Positions 17,745-27,164 are shown, counted from the first letter of the stretch. The stretch: 64,000 nt of DNA from Candidatus Mailhella excrementigallinarum (GCA_944324075.1 CALUUZ010000004.1:124001-188000); one strand, 5' to 3'. Numbers and translations are program-made. The notes: generated from the sequence alone by a model not told the origin.

Positions 17745-19457
17745 ATGCGCGTCCATACAGATCCGTCCTCTTCCTGTCAGAAGGAACGCCGGGAAATTGA
17801 CATTCCCGTCCCGGCCGCCCCCATGAACCTTGCCGCCATTCTCTGGGGACGGGGGCATCTGCCTCCGCGTCCGCTGTGCGCGGGCATCGGCCACTGCGGC
17901 CTGTGCCGGGTACATTTTCTTTCCGTTCCGCCTGCTCCAACCCGGCGGGAACAGGATATGCTCACTCCGGCGGAACTTGATTCCGGCGTCCGCCTGGCCT
18001 GCTGCCATGACGCGGAAGACTCCATGAGCCTGGCCATTCCTCCGGAGGCCATACGGCCAGAGAAGGATAAAGTCCGCTCCGGACAGACTGCAGCGGACAG
18101 CCCCCGCCCTGAGGACTGGGCAGGAACCGGCGCGCGCGAAGCCCGGCTTGCCGTGGATCTGGGTACAACCTCCATAGTATGGGAAGCCCTCGGCGCCCGT
18201 GGAGAGACGCTTGCCCAGGGCCATCAGCCCAACCCCCAGATGGGCGCGGGAACGGATGTCATGGCGCGTCTGGCCGCAGCGTCACCGGGAGAGGATACGG
18301 ACGGAGCGATCTTCATGCGCGATGCCGTATCGAAAGTGCTTATCGGCATTGCGGACTCACTGCGCTCACAGGGAATCTCCGTACGGGAAATCTGCCTTGC
18401 CGCCAATCCGGCCATGACGCTGCTGGCCCTCGGCCTCGATGCCTCCGGGCTGCGCGCAGCCCCTTACCGACTGGATTTCCACGGCGCGCGGGAAGCCTTC
18501 CTTCCTGGTCTGCCTCCGTTGTGGATTCCCCCGCTCCCCGCTCCCTTTGTAGGCGGAGATCTGAGCGCAGGCATCTGCGCCGTGCTGCATTCCTCTCCTG
18601 CACCGCGATTTCCCCTGCTGCTGGCCGACATGGGCACCAACGGAGAATTTGTCCTGCTGCGCGTCGGTCTGCCCCCCCTGCTGGCCAGCGTCCCGCTGGG
18701 ACCGGCACTGGAAGGAATCGGCCTGCGCTGTGGAGGAATTGCCGAAAACGGCGCCGTGACGGCCTTCCATGCCACGCCTTCCGGGCTTGCCGTTCAGACT
18801 CTGGGAGGCACTCCCCCGCGCCGCATCTGCGGCGTGGGCTATCTCTCCCTGATCCGACTGCTTCTGGATATGGGACTGCTGGACACGGACGGCCATTTCC
18901 GGCCGGACGCATCCTCCCCTCATCCTCTCGCCTTTCTGCGCACACGTCTTGCCGCCTCGCTGACCACAGAACGGGGAGAACCGGTCCTTCCTCTGCCGGG
19001 AGATCTGTTTCTGGCCGCTTCAGATGTGGAAAGTCTGCTCAAGGTCAAGGCCGCCTTCTCTCTGGCGGTGGAAAGTCTGATGGCCGAAGCGGAACTTGCG
19101 CCCGCCGATCTGGGTGAAATTGTGCTGGCCGGAGCGCTCGGCATGCACGCCCCTCTTGACGCGCTGGCGGATCTGGGTTTTCTGCCCCCATTTTCACGCG
19201 CGAAAACCCGGACCGCAGGCAACACATCGCTGCGCGGGGCGGGCCTTCTCCTGTGCGGAAGCGACGGACGCAGTCCCCGCGAACTGCGTGATGAAATCTC
19301 CGCTCTGAGCGCGAATGCGATTACGCTGCCTCTGGCGGAATCCCCTCTTTTTCACGAGAGATACATCCGCCACATGCGCTTCGGCAGAATAAGCGATGTT
19401 GCATCCCCTGCGGGACCATGCCCTCCCGAGTCCTCCGCGGCGACGGAACAGCCGTAA
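17745..19457 (+). CDS. ASKHA-type ferredoxin, reductive activator of corrinoid enzymes (RACE-like)
   Basis: A 570-residue protein with a short N-terminal [2Fe-2S] domain (Cys45, Cys51, Cys54 and Cys86 or Cys87, in CAGIGHCGLC and LACC). After a linker comes an ATPase domain of the ASKHA superfamily from about residue 133 (RLAVDLGTTSIV, LLLADMGTNGEF, VLAGALG). This architecture reactivates corrinoid methyltransferases by ATP-driven reduction of Co(II). No methyltransferase or corrinoid protein is next to it, so its client is unknown. ATG 17745 retains the complete ferredoxin domain, but the ribosome-binding site is weak. Confidence 0.85.
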   Translation: MRVHTDPSSSCQKERREIDIPVPAAPMNLAAILWGRGHLPPRPLCAGIGHCGLCRVHFLSVPPAPTRREQDMLTPAELDSGVRLACCHDAEDSMSLAIPPEAIRPEKDKVRSGQTAADSPRPEDWAGTGAREARLAVDLGTTSIVWEALGARGETLAQGHQPNPQMGAGTDVMARLAAASPGEDTDGAIFMRDAVSKVLIGIADSLRSQGISVREICLAANPAMTLLALGLDASGLRAAPYRLDFHGAREAFLPGLPPLWIPPLPAPFVGGDLSAGICAVLHSSPAPRFPLLLADMGTNGEFVLLRVGLPPLLASVPLGPALEGIGLRCGGIAENGAVTAFHATPSGLAVQTLGGTPPRRICGVGYLSLIRLLLDMGLLDTDGHFRPDASSPHPLAFLRTRLAASLTTERGEPVLPLPGDLFLAASDVESLLKVKAAFSLAVESLMAEAELAPADLGEIVLAGALGMHAPLDALADLGFLPPFSRAKTRTAGNTSLRGAGLLLCGSDGRSPRELRDEISALSANAITLPLAESPLFHERYIRHMRFGRISDVASPAGPCPPESSAATEQP

Positions 19458-19566
19458 TTCGTCTCTCTCCGCTTCCGGCACCCCTCGAAAGATATTTTCA
19501 CGAGAGAAACAGCAGCCCCTGTTTTTCTCCGAAAAGAGAAATTTTCAAGTCACAAAGGAATCCCTG

Positions 19567-21237
19567 ATGAAGGAAATGCAATCTGCCCCGCATCCGCCCG
19601 CAGCAAAAGCGCTCCGTTCCTCCCGCCGTTTCCCCCCTTCTGCAGACCCTGCCTCTCCGAAAGCGGACGTGCCACGCCCGTCCCCGGCAAAGCCGCGTGC
19701 CATATGCAAGCCGCTTTTTTCCGATATGGACAGCTTTGCGCGGCAAGGGCTGACGGCCCTGCCGCGCATTCTGGACGAGATTATGCCGCTGAACGCGACA
19801 CGACGGCGCGATCTGCCGGCTGCCTGCCGCGAACTTTCCGCGCTGCTCACCACCGACCGGGCCGATCTTTCACAGCCCTACTGGACCACCCCGCGCCTCA
19901 CTTCGGCCTACCTTCGCTATTTCATGCCCTGGAACCTGATCCGCCTGCTCCCGTTGCTGCCTTCTCTGCCTCTGACGCTGCCTGCCGCATCTTCCACTCC
20001 ATGCGCGGAAGGGGAACGCGTTCTCGTCGTCGATCTCGGTTCCGGTCCCTTCACGCTGCCTCTGGCGCTCTGGCTGAGCAGACCAGACTTCCGCGCTGCC
20101 CCGATAACACTTGTCTGCGCCGACACAGCGCCCCATCCGCTCCACCTCGGCCGTGACATCCTTGAACTCATGCGGAGGGAACTCGATCCTTCCTCCCCCT
20201 GGGAAATCCATGCGCTGCGCGCTCCGCTCGGGCAGGCTCTGCGCCGCCTCCGCGGCCGCCCCTGGCTGATTTCAGCGGGCAATGTTCTCAACGAACTTGA
20301 AGAGAAAAGCCGACGGCCCGGGGCATGGCAGGGCAAAATCTGCGCATTTGCGGAAAACGCGGCGCGTCTTCTGCTCCCCGGCGGTTTTCTGTTCGGGCTG
20401 GAGCCAGGTACCAGACAGGGGGCAAAACTGATCCGCGCCCTGCGGGAAGCAGCCATGTATGGCGAACTTCCTGATCCTGCCGACTTCGGAGATGATACGG
20501 GTGATGATTCTCCGGCCGTCGATGCACATTTGCGCGGGGTCCCTGCAAGGCTTCCGCTCCCCCCGGAGGAGTGGACGGCCACGCCGCGCCTTACTCCCCT
20601 TTCCCCCTGTCCTCATGCCGGTTCCTGTCCGCTGGACAGGCCGGGAAACTCGGCCTGGTGCCATGTCAACGCCCCTGCCGCCGACGTCCCGGACGAACTG
20701 CGCTCCCTGTCCCGCAGGGCCGGTCTGGACAAGGACAGCGTCAGCCTTTCCTTTCTGCTGATGCGCAGGCCGGATGAGCGAAAGCCAGCAAGTCCCGCTC
20801 CCCACCCGGACACGCTGCCTGCACGCCTGCTCTCCGAGCCGTTCATCCTGCCCGACCGGCCCGGTCGGGCGCGTTATGCCTGTACCTCCAGAGGGCTGAC
20901 ACTCGTGCCCGACTGCGCCGCGCTTCCTCCCGGAGCGCTGTGCGAGGTGGAGAACTCGCCGCGCCCCCCGCGGGATCGCAAATCCGGAGCGATGATTCTT
21001 CCTCTCGCTTCTCTTCCCGAACCGGCCCCGAACAAACACTCCATTCCCCGGCCAAACGGAGAGCAGAAGAACTCTTTCTCCGGAACCGCATTCAACAAGC
21101 GCGCCCGCGTCTCTCGCAGCGACGGCGGCCGCAGAGCAGAAGCCCCGCGGCAAGACAAAGCGTCAGAGCCTCGGAAGCCGACGTCGCGTAAAAAATTCCC
21201 CAATCCCCAAACAGGCGGGGCAGGACGACAAGCATGA
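19567..21237 (+). CDS. Rsm22-like ribosomal small-subunit methyltransferase
   Basis: A 556-residue SAM-dependent methyltransferase-like protein. The SAM motif VLVVDLGSGPFTLPLAL is near residue 157, ISAGNVLNELEE near 237. A Cys cluster (CPHAGSCPLD...WCHVN) matches the iron-sulfur-binding region of Rsm22/METTL17 proteins, which act in small ribosomal subunit assembly. The N-terminus before residue 50 and the last 80 residues are basic, Pro/Arg-rich and probably disordered. AAGGA lies seven bases before ATG 19567. Its last 146 bases overlap the 3' end of the opposing MATE gene, so part of the basic tail is antisense of a membrane protein. Confidence 0.8.
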   Translation: MKEMQSAPHPPAAKALRSSRRFPPSADPASPKADVPRPSPAKPRAICKPLFSDMDSFARQGLTALPRILDEIMPLNATRRRDLPAACRELSALLTTDRADLSQPYWTTPRLTSAYLRYFMPWNLIRLLPLLPSLPLTLPAASSTPCAEGERVLVVDLGSGPFTLPLALWLSRPDFRAAPITLVCADTAPHPLHLGRDILELMRRELDPSSPWEIHALRAPLGQALRRLRGRPWLISAGNVLNELEEKSRRPGAWQGKICAFAENAARLLLPGGFLFGLEPGTRQGAKLIRALREAAMYGELPDPADFGDDTGDDSPAVDAHLRGVPARLPLPPEEWTATPRLTPLSPCPHAGSCPLDRPGNSAWCHVNAPAADVPDELRSLSRRAGLDKDSVSLSFLLMRRPDERKPASPAPHPDTLPARLLSEPFILPDRPGRARYACTSRGLTLVPDCAALPPGALCEVENSPRPPRDRKSGAMILPLASLPEPAPNKHSIPRPNGEQKNSFSGTAFNKRARVSRSDGGRRAEAPRQDKASEPRKPTSRKKFPNPQTGGAGRQA

Positions 21238-22450
21238 GCAGAGGGAGGGCAAAGCTCCGGCTGACCGCCACCAGCATGGAGCTTGCCGCCCACTGCCGTC
21301 CGGTGAAATAGGAAGCCAGCGCCATGTTCAATCCGGCGCCCAGGAATACCCAGCGCCAGGCCAGTACAAAGTCGCGGGCAATGCCCGCCGCTTCGGCATC
21401 TCCCGGCAGAAAAAGCTCCGCAAGGGCGCCCGGGAAAAATGTCAGTCCCGAGAACAGCATCATCCCGAGCACGAGCGAGGTAAGCAGGGCCGCGCGCAGA
21501 AAGGAATCCATCCGGCTGAAATTCCGCGCTCCCCTGTTCACGCTGATCAGCGGAGCGAGAGAATCCCCCACACCGTAGAACAGACTCATTCCCAGCAGAC
21601 CGGCATCAGCCACCACGGTGAACGCAGCCACACCGTATCCTCCCATCCGCTCCATGAGAATGAGGTTGAACAGCAGCACGATGATGCCCGCCGACATTTC
21701 ATTGACAAACTCCGAAGCTCCGTTCCACGCCGCGAAAAAAACCTCCTTCCAGCGCCCGAGCCGCCGGGGGAGGACATAGTGGGAGCGAACCGAAAAAAAA
21801 TGCCGGATCAGCACAAGGCAGGAGAGCAGGTAGGCCAGCCCCGTGGCCAGGGCCGCGCCGCGCACGCCCATGCCTGCATAGCCCACCAGCAGAGCATCCA
21901 GCATGATATTGCACAACGCCGCTGCGCCAAGCCCCGCGCTGGCAAGCAGAGGACGTCCGTCCACCCGGATGAAGTACGACATCCCGTAACTCAGCGGAAA
22001 CACCGGGCAGAACAGCAGTACCGTGGAAAGATATTCCCGGCACAGGGCGCGAAGCTCGTTTGCATCTCCGCCCGCGCCCAGAATATCCAGCACATCATCG
22101 AGCCGCAGATACATCACTCCGCACACCAGAAGCATGACCGCGGCAAGCGCCATGAACGTCTTGATGCACATGGCGGAAGCCTCTTCGGGACGCCCTTCCC
22201 CCATATAGCGGCCGCTGCGGACCGATCCGCCGGTCACAAGCATGAAGCCCATGCCTGAAACAAGACTCCATGCGGGGACAGCCAGATTGACCGCGGCAAG
22301 TGACATTGCCCCGGCAAAACGCCCCACGAAAATACCGTCCACCACTGCGGCGGAACCGGTTGCAACCATGCTCAGGGCCCAGGGCACGCTGTAGCGCAAA
22401 AATGTTCTTCCTACAGGCCCGTCGAGCATATCGGCCTTCATTTCAGACAT
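21092..22450 (-). CDS. MATE-family multidrug/Na+ antiporter
   Basis: A 452-residue protein with about twelve hydrophobic segments in the two-lobe pattern of MATE exporters. N-terminal landmarks are MLDGPVGRTFLRYSVPWALSM, AAVVDGIFVGR and NLAVPAWSL; the second half has NEMSAGIIVLLFN and YGVGDSLAPLISVNRGA. It probably exports cationic compounds in exchange for Na+ or H+; the substrate cannot be told. ATG 22450 has AAGGAGG eight bases upstream. It converges on and overlaps the Rsm22-like gene. Confidence 0.92.
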   Translation of the reverse strand: MSEMKADMLDGPVGRTFLRYSVPWALSMVATGSAAVVDGIFVGRFAGAMSLAAVNLAVPAWSLVSGMGFMLVTGGSVRSGRYMGEGRPEEASAMCIKTFMALAAVMLLVCGVMYLRLDDVLDILGAGGDANELRALCREYLSTVLLFCPVFPLSYGMSYFIRVDGRPLLASAGLGAAALCNIMLDALLVGYAGMGVRGAALATGLAYLLSCLVLIRHFFSVRSHYVLPRRLGRWKEVFFAAWNGASEFVNEMSAGIIVLLFNLILMERMGGYGVAAFTVVADAGLLGMSLFYGVGDSLAPLISVNRGARNFSRMDSFLRAALLTSLVLGMMLFSGLTFFPGALAELFLPGDAEAAGIARDFVLAWRWVFLGAGLNMALASYFTGRQWAASSMLVAVSRSFALPLLMLVVLPRLFGDWGIFYATSASEALTLCLAAGLLLCGRRRCERRGRAC

Positions 22451-22554
22451 TCCTCCCCCCTCCTTGCCATTCCTGTCTTCCTGGAGGGCCTTGCTCCGGA
22501 AAGCCGTTCACTGAAATACCTATGCCCGCCTTTCCCCGCTTATAAGGGTGTTGC

Positions 22555-22760
22555 GCATTCCCCTTGAGCGCATTAAAACATTTTCGATTTGAAAATGCTC
22601 CCGGAATTGTACGGAGCGAAGCTCCGATGAAGCCGTGAAACCTGCGCGCCGGAGACAGGAGCATGCCCGGCAGATATTTTCAATACCAAAACATCCCGGC
22701 AGGAGAAAAGCGGTTTGGACGGAACGAAATGAGCCTTCCCGCCGGCATAATGCTCTGCTT
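22555..22760. repeat. Dispersed repeat block between MATE and glutaredoxin genes
   Basis: Includes ACATTTTCGATTTGAAAATGCTCC, a CGGAG-CGAAG-CTCCG hairpin, GTGAAACCTGCGCGCCGGAGACAGG and CCCGGCAGATATTTTCAA. The same order of parts occurs at 25500-25680 and 54010-54100. It fills the divergent promoter region between two unrelated genes. Confidence 0.65.
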
Positions 22761-22875
22761 CCGACTGGCTTTCACCGAACTTTTATGATAGAAATCCGGT
22801 GCAGGACCACTGTCTCCGGCACGACGCCGCGCCCGTGGACGCGACACGAGCCTGTCTCAATTCAGGAGGAACATC

Positions 22876-23337
22876 GTGAATACCACTGTCATCGTCGTTG
22901 TAGCTCTCGCGCTTGTCGCTGCGCTGGCGCTGTTCTTCCTCCGCAGGTCGAAGAGCGGCGGAAGCACGTCCAAACAGCAGGAAAACTCACCGGCCCTTAC
23001 GCCGGAGCAGGAGGAGCTTCTCGCCCTGTCACAGGCCCCCGGCGAGGACGGTCTGCCCTTCATGTTCGCGCTGACGACCTGCCGCCATTGCAAAAAGACC
23101 AAGGAATATCTCGACTCGAACGACGCGAAGTATCATCTGCTTTACGTTGACGAATTCAACGGCAGGGATCGTTCGGATCTCATGGACAAGGTGCGCTCCT
23201 ATAATCCGCGCGGTTCTTTCCCCACTATCGTGCTGCCGGGCGGCAAGGTCGTCGTCGGCTTCCGCGAACAACTTCTGAGGGAGGCGCTCTTCCATGACTC
23301 CGCAGTCATTGCTGAAAGTTCTCAAGGCAACAGCTGA
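22876..23337 (+). CDS. Membrane-anchored glutaredoxin-like protein
   Basis: A 153-residue protein: one N-terminal transmembrane anchor (residues 4-21), a polar linker, and a glutaredoxin fold from about residue 60 with the redox motif CRHC (Cys69, Cys72) and the cis-Pro region GSFPTIVLPGGKVVVGF. It starts with GTG preceded by CAGGAGGA. It overlaps the FTR gene by 44 bases, so the two products are made together and probably form an electron chain in which FTR reduces this protein. The anchor has no obvious cleavage site, and topology (domain inside or outside) cannot be settled from sequence alone. Confidence 0.85.
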   Translation: MNTTVIVVVALALVAALALFFLRRSKSGGSTSKQQENSPALTPEQEELLALSQAPGEDGLPFMFALTTCRHCKKTKEYLDSNDAKYHLLYVDEFNGRDRSDLMDKVRSYNPRGSFPTIVLPGGKVVVGFREQLLREALFHDSAVIAESSQGNS

Positions 23338-23620
23338 ACAGAAAGGCTATTTCCTGCACGCAGACGAGGAACATTGCCTTGCCACGGCGGAAAGCCTGCT
23401 GGAGAACAAGCAGCGGTACGGTTATCTCTGCTGTCCATGCCGCCTCGCGACATCACTGGACAAGGACAAGGATATCATCTGCCCCTGTATCTACCGTGAT
23501 GCTGACATCCATGAATATGGTGCCTGTTTCTGCACGCTGTTCGTGGATGCGGAACACCGGGATGATCCGGACTTCTTTCCCGATGTGGATGAGCGTCGCC
23601 CTCCGGAAAACATGGACTGA
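23294..23620 (+). CDS. Ferredoxin:thioredoxin reductase catalytic subunit
   Basis: A 108-residue [4Fe-4S] protein with three paired-Cys motifs: CPC at 47-49, CPC at 63-65 and CFC at 78-80, the pattern of FTR beta subunits that pass ferredoxin electrons to a disulfide. The third motif is CFC; chloroplast FTR has CHC there, so the His near the cluster is replaced by Phe. No variable (alpha) subunit is seen. The start ATG lies inside the glutaredoxin gene with GAGG nine bases upstream. Confidence 0.9.
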   Translation: MTPQSLLKVLKATAEQKGYFLHADEEHCLATAESLLENKQRYGYLCCPCRLATSLDKDKDIICPCIYRDADIHEYGACFCTLFVDAEHRDDPDFFPDVDERRPPENMD

Positions 23621-23971
23621 ATGGCGGTCTGTCCTGACATGCGTTTTTCCGCACATTTCATCCGCAAGCCGATATCCCATATGCGGCAGATCGCACAGAT
23701 GATATGTTTTTCAGAGGTGTTGCTTTTAGTCGAAGATGTTCTTATATACTCGGGTGAAGCGAGACTCGTCTCGTCATTTGCTGATGAAGCAGTCAACAGA
23801 ACGCGGATCGACTGTTCTGCGGGAACAGCGTGCAGTATTTCACGCCTGTGACGCCGCTCGGGGTCATCGCCCGAAGCATTCGATCCGGCGGGGCTTCCGG
23901 TCCCGCGAGTTTCCCCCATTGACAGGAGCAACGGCAGAGCATGCCGTTCAGCTCGGAAGGAGTACATTATC
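23621..23971 (+). promoter_or_regulatory. Intergenic region with a sigma-70-like promoter at 23720-23748
   Basis: TTGCTT and TATATA are 17 bases apart at 23720-23748, about 220 bases before the HhH-protein start. The DNA near this promoter is noticeably AT-rich. The rest of the 350-base gap contains TTTCACGCC and other decayed repeat fragments but no gene I can support. Confidence 0.45.
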
Positions 23972-24274
23972 ATGAATCTGCGCAACAACATCGCCGCCGC
24001 CGTTATCGCCGCCGCCCTTCTTGTTCCCGCTCACGGCGCGTTCGCCGAGGACGAACTGCTGAACATCAATACCGCCACGGTTGAACAACTAGCTCAGGTG
24101 CCCGGCCTGAATGAAGAACTGGCCAAAGCCATCGTGCAGTATCGCGACGACATGGGCGACATTCAGTCCATGGATGAACTGACCGAAGTGCCCGGCATGT
24201 CCAAGGATCTGCTGGAAAGCATCAAGACGCGCGTCGGTCTGGAAGCCGTGGCCGGGGCGGAGTGCAACTGCTGA
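23972..24274 (+). CDS. Secreted ComEA-like helix-hairpin-helix protein
   Basis: A 100-residue protein with a cleavable signal peptide (cut after GAFA near residue 25) and a single ComEA-type double HhH domain: LLNINTATVEQLAQVPGL followed by DELTEVPGMSKDLLESI. ComEA proteins bind DNA in the periplasm during natural transformation; short stand-alone versions are common and may have other roles. The mature protein ends in ECNC. GGAAGGAG precedes the ATG, and a strong terminator follows. Confidence 0.85.
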   Translation: MNLRNNIAAAVIAAALLVPAHGAFAEDELLNINTATVEQLAQVPGLNEELAKAIVQYRDDMGDIQSMDELTEVPGMSKDLLESIKTRVGLEAVAGAECNC

Positions 24275-24352
24275 GGCATCTATCCCGAATCATTCTGCGG
24301 AGTCCGGATAGCGGAATTGTGTCCCTATCCTTTCTCCCGTAACGAGAACTGC

Positions 24353-24387
24353 AGAAAAAGGCCGCATAAACGCTGCGGCCTTTTTTT
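24353..24387 (+). terminator. Rho-independent terminator after the HhH gene
   Basis: A GGCCGC...GCGGCC stem (extended by AA/TT) with a nine-base loop is followed directly by seven T. It lies 80 bases past the stop codon. Confidence 0.93.
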
Positions 24388-24496
24388 GCAGGAACAGGGG
24401 AGTTTCACGCATGCCCCTCTGTCCCCCTTCTTCGCGCCATACTTCCGAACAGGAAGAGCAAACGCGCGTCCCGCTCCCTCAGATCCGGGAACAGGC

Positions 24497-25432
24497 TCAA
24501 TACGAATGTCTCGTGCACGTTTCCCGACATTTCTCCCTGCCGCGCCGGAATATCCCGGCTCTGCCCTCGGAAACAGCCAGCCCCAGCAGAGTCAGCCCCA
24601 TGCCGACACAGCCTGCCGGCGTCAGCGGCTCATGCAGGACAATCACCGACGTTGCCACGGTGACAACAGGAATCAGATAGATATAGGCGCTGGTCCTGAT
24701 CGCTCCAAGCAGACGCACGGCCACATTCCAGCTTACAAAGCACAATGCGGAGGCGCAAAGCCCCAGAAACAGAATATTCGCCAGATTTACCAGTTTTGCC
24801 ATCCGCGAGAACTCAAACTGGAAGTCGGACAAAGGCAGTACGGGCAGCATGAACAGCAGCCCCCAGAAAAAACTGCGCCGTGTCGCCTGTATGGGGTGAT
24901 AGCCCAGTGCGCCAATCTTGCGTGTCAGAACGGCATAGAAAGCCCATACCATGGATGCGGCCAGCGCAAGACAGTCCCCCAGGGGATTCACCTGAAAATG
25001 CGCCCCGGTATGAAGGGAAAGCAGCACCACTCCAGAGATGGAAATGATAAATCCCGCGAAAAAAGCCCGTGTCAGACGCTCCCCGCGTAAAAGGACGTGA
25101 GCGGCCACCGCGGTAAAAAAGGGCGCAAGAGAGCATATCACGCCGACATTTGAAGCCAGAGTGTGGGAAAGAGCGATGTTTTCCAGCAGAAAATACAGGG
25201 TGATCCCCGTCAGTCCCGCTCCCATGAAAAGCAGTTCATGCCGCCTTTCCCTCAGCCGGTTCATGCGCGGGTAAATCAGCGCCAGCGCGCAGAATCCCAG
25301 CAGAAAACGAAAAAACAATATCTCTATCGGCACAAAGTCACGCAGCAGCACCTTTGTGGAGACAAAGGTCGTACCCCAGACAAAAATAGTGCACAGCGCG
25401 ACAAGATGTCCTGCAAAACCGTCTTCTCTCAT
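24497..25432 (-). CDS. DMT-superfamily (EamA) exporter
   Basis: A 311-residue membrane protein with ten hydrophobic segments in two EamA repeats; the first has FVWGTTFVSTKVLL and EILFFRFLLGF, the second AASMVWAFYAVLTRKIG and PVVTVATSVIVLHEPLT. It is probably an exporter of amino acids or other small metabolites. ATG 25432 has AAGG seven bases upstream; a GTG at 25462 is possible. The AraC-type gene further upstream on the same strand may control it, although 890 bases of repeats separate them. Confidence 0.88.
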   Translation of the reverse strand: MREDGFAGHLVALCTIFVWGTTFVSTKVLLRDFVPIEILFFRFLLGFCALALIYPRMNRLRERRHELLFMGAGLTGITLYFLLENIALSHTLASNVGVICSLAPFFTAVAAHVLLRGERLTRAFFAGFIISISGVVLLSLHTGAHFQVNPLGDCLALAASMVWAFYAVLTRKIGALGYHPIQATRRSFFWGLLFMLPVLPLSDFQFEFSRMAKLVNLANILFLGLCASALCFVSWNVAVRLLGAIRTSAYIYLIPVVTVATSVIVLHEPLTPAGCVGMGLTLLGLAVSEGRAGIFRRGREKCRETCTRHSY

Positions 25433-25462
25433 TTCCTTGCCTTGTCTGAACAGTTGTGTCAC

Positions 25463-26318
25463 GAAGCGGTTCTCGCCAGGGCATTCTGCAATCAGGGCCT
25501 TTCCGGTTTGAAAATGCTTCCGGAATCACGCGGAACGAGACTACGCCGCGACGCCCCTCTCTCCTGTTCCGCCGCAATTCACTTGCGGCATACAACTCCG
25601 GTTTCAGCGCGAAACCTGCGGCCAGAACACAGGCTCCCGGCAGACAGACAGTTTCGACGGCAAAATGCTCCAAGGATAACACTCTCTTTAAGGAACCGCC
25701 GATGTATTCAGCTCCATGCCCAAAAAGGCTTCTGCATCTTTGGGAAATTCACGTCAACTCACTCAGTTAACGGAAAAAGTCAATTCTCCCTCTTCGCGGC
25801 TTGCGGGCGGTTCTGTTCCGCAGAACCGCGGGAAACGCTTTAATCAGCCTCTCCTCAAGGCTCTGTTCAAGTTTACGGTTGATAAAGAGAATTATGCTCC
25901 TTTAACCGCCGGAGGCGCGAGCGGCGGCTAGCTTTGAGCTGCGCTCCCCCGCCGCATTGCCATGCGGCATGGAAGGGGGGCCGACCAGACGGCGGCCCCG
26001 CGGAGGCCATGCCCGTTGCCGGGCAGTGTGAGGCCTGCGGGCATCAAGAGCAGAGATGATGAGCGCCCAAATGTCTCGCGAAGCGCTGTCGAGAACGGCG
26101 AAGCCGTGCGCGAGACGAAACGTCGTCAACCGTTGCCGGAGGGGGCCTTTCACCGCGCCGGAAGTGAGACCGCCTTCACGACAGCGAATGTTCCGCTGAA
26201 ACAGCGGCAGATGAACGACCTCTGATTGCTGTATCAGCCGGAAACTTTAACACGGTCTTTGCGTCCACGGCTGGCTCGCTTGCGCCTCCGGCGTTCAGGA
26301 CTGGTTTCAACTCAACTT
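25463..26318. repeat. Two dispersed repeat blocks, including a copy of the ~380-bp module
   Basis: 25500-25685 holds TTTGAAAATGCTTCCGGAA, the GCCGCAATTCACTTGCGGC hairpin, GCGCGAAACCTGCGGCC and AAAATGCTCC. 25860-26255 is, in reverse orientation, a copy of 34150-34530: shared parts are the TTCAAGTTTACGGTTGATAA segment, GGCCTTTCACCGCGCC, GAATGTTCCGCTGAAA versus GCGGCAGCATTCGCTG, and TCAGAGGTCG...TGATGCAGCAATC. It contains a GCCGCATTGCCATGCGGC hairpin near 25950. No gene is supported. Confidence 0.7.
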
Positions 26319-27164
26319 TTATCCGCCCGGTATGCCCCGCGCCCGTTTCAAGCGCCGGAATACCCCCGGCGGCATGCCGAATACCTTGCGAAAAGCCCGC
26401 GTCAGATGGCTTTGATCCGCAAAACCCAGCTCCGCTGCCACGTCCACTGGCGCATGCCCGCGCCGCAACATGTCGAGAGCGCGCTCCAGGCGCATGGACT
26501 CCCAGCAGCGATAGGGGGTAATGCCGAAATTCGCAGAAAAACCGCGCAGCAGAACAAACTTGTCGACCCCAAAGCTCCGGGCGGCGGCATCCAGAGAAGG
26601 CCGCTCACTTCGCTCCGCCAGCCAGCGCAAAATATCCGGAAAAGGAGATGGAATATTTCTGCGTTTCCCGGCACACCTGTTCGTCTTCCGGGGCAGACCG
26701 CGCAGAACGGCGGCCAGCAGTTCGCGCTGTCTTTCCCTGTTTCCTCCCTCCTTCACGGCCGCGCATAACAGTTCAAAAAGCCTTCGCAGCTTCCTGTCAC
26801 GCAGAATCGGCGGAAAGGAACCTTCTGTCCGTCCCAGTATCGGGAGAACAGATTCCCGTGAAAGGCGCAGGGATTTCCAGTCCAGACTGCTGCCGCCGAT
26901 ATCTTCACAGGCATGAATTTCAAAGGGATGAATCATGATGAAATCGCCTGCTTCAGCCACCCCGGAAAACCCGGCCTCCCCCTCCCCGCCGCAGGGAAAA
27001 CGCAGATGCACCCGCCGACGCCCGCCCGTGATCAGACCAATTACATAATGATCATGAAAATGCGGCGGGAATGAGCGGGACAAGCCATGCATCTCGTGAA
27101 GCTCCACACCCGGCTCCGCTCCCGGAAACACTTCGCCTCCCATTTCCGTTTTCACAGCTTTCAT
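26319..27164 (-). CDS. AraC-family transcriptional regulator
   Basis: A 281-residue regulator. The N-terminal cupin-like sensor domain (HEMHGLSRSFPPHFHDHYVIG, DFIMIHPFEIHACED) is followed by a C-terminal double helix-turn-helix (LDAAARSFGVDKFVLLRGFSANFG and VDVAAELGFADQSHLTRAFRKVFG). This family often controls an adjacent exporter and senses a small effector through the cupin; the downstream DMT exporter is the likely target by context. The start ATG lies close to AT-rich DNA upstream. Confidence 0.9.
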   Translation of the reverse strand: MKAVKTEMGGEVFPGAEPGVELHEMHGLSRSFPPHFHDHYVIGLITGGRRRVHLRFPCGGEGEAGFSGVAEAGDFIMIHPFEIHACEDIGGSSLDWKSLRLSRESVLPILGRTEGSFPPILRDRKLRRLFELLCAAVKEGGNRERQRELLAAVLRGLPRKTNRCAGKRRNIPSPFPDILRWLAERSERPSLDAAARSFGVDKFVLLRGFSANFGITPYRCWESMRLERALDMLRRGHAPVDVAAELGFADQSHLTRAFRKVFGMPPGVFRRLKRARGIPGG

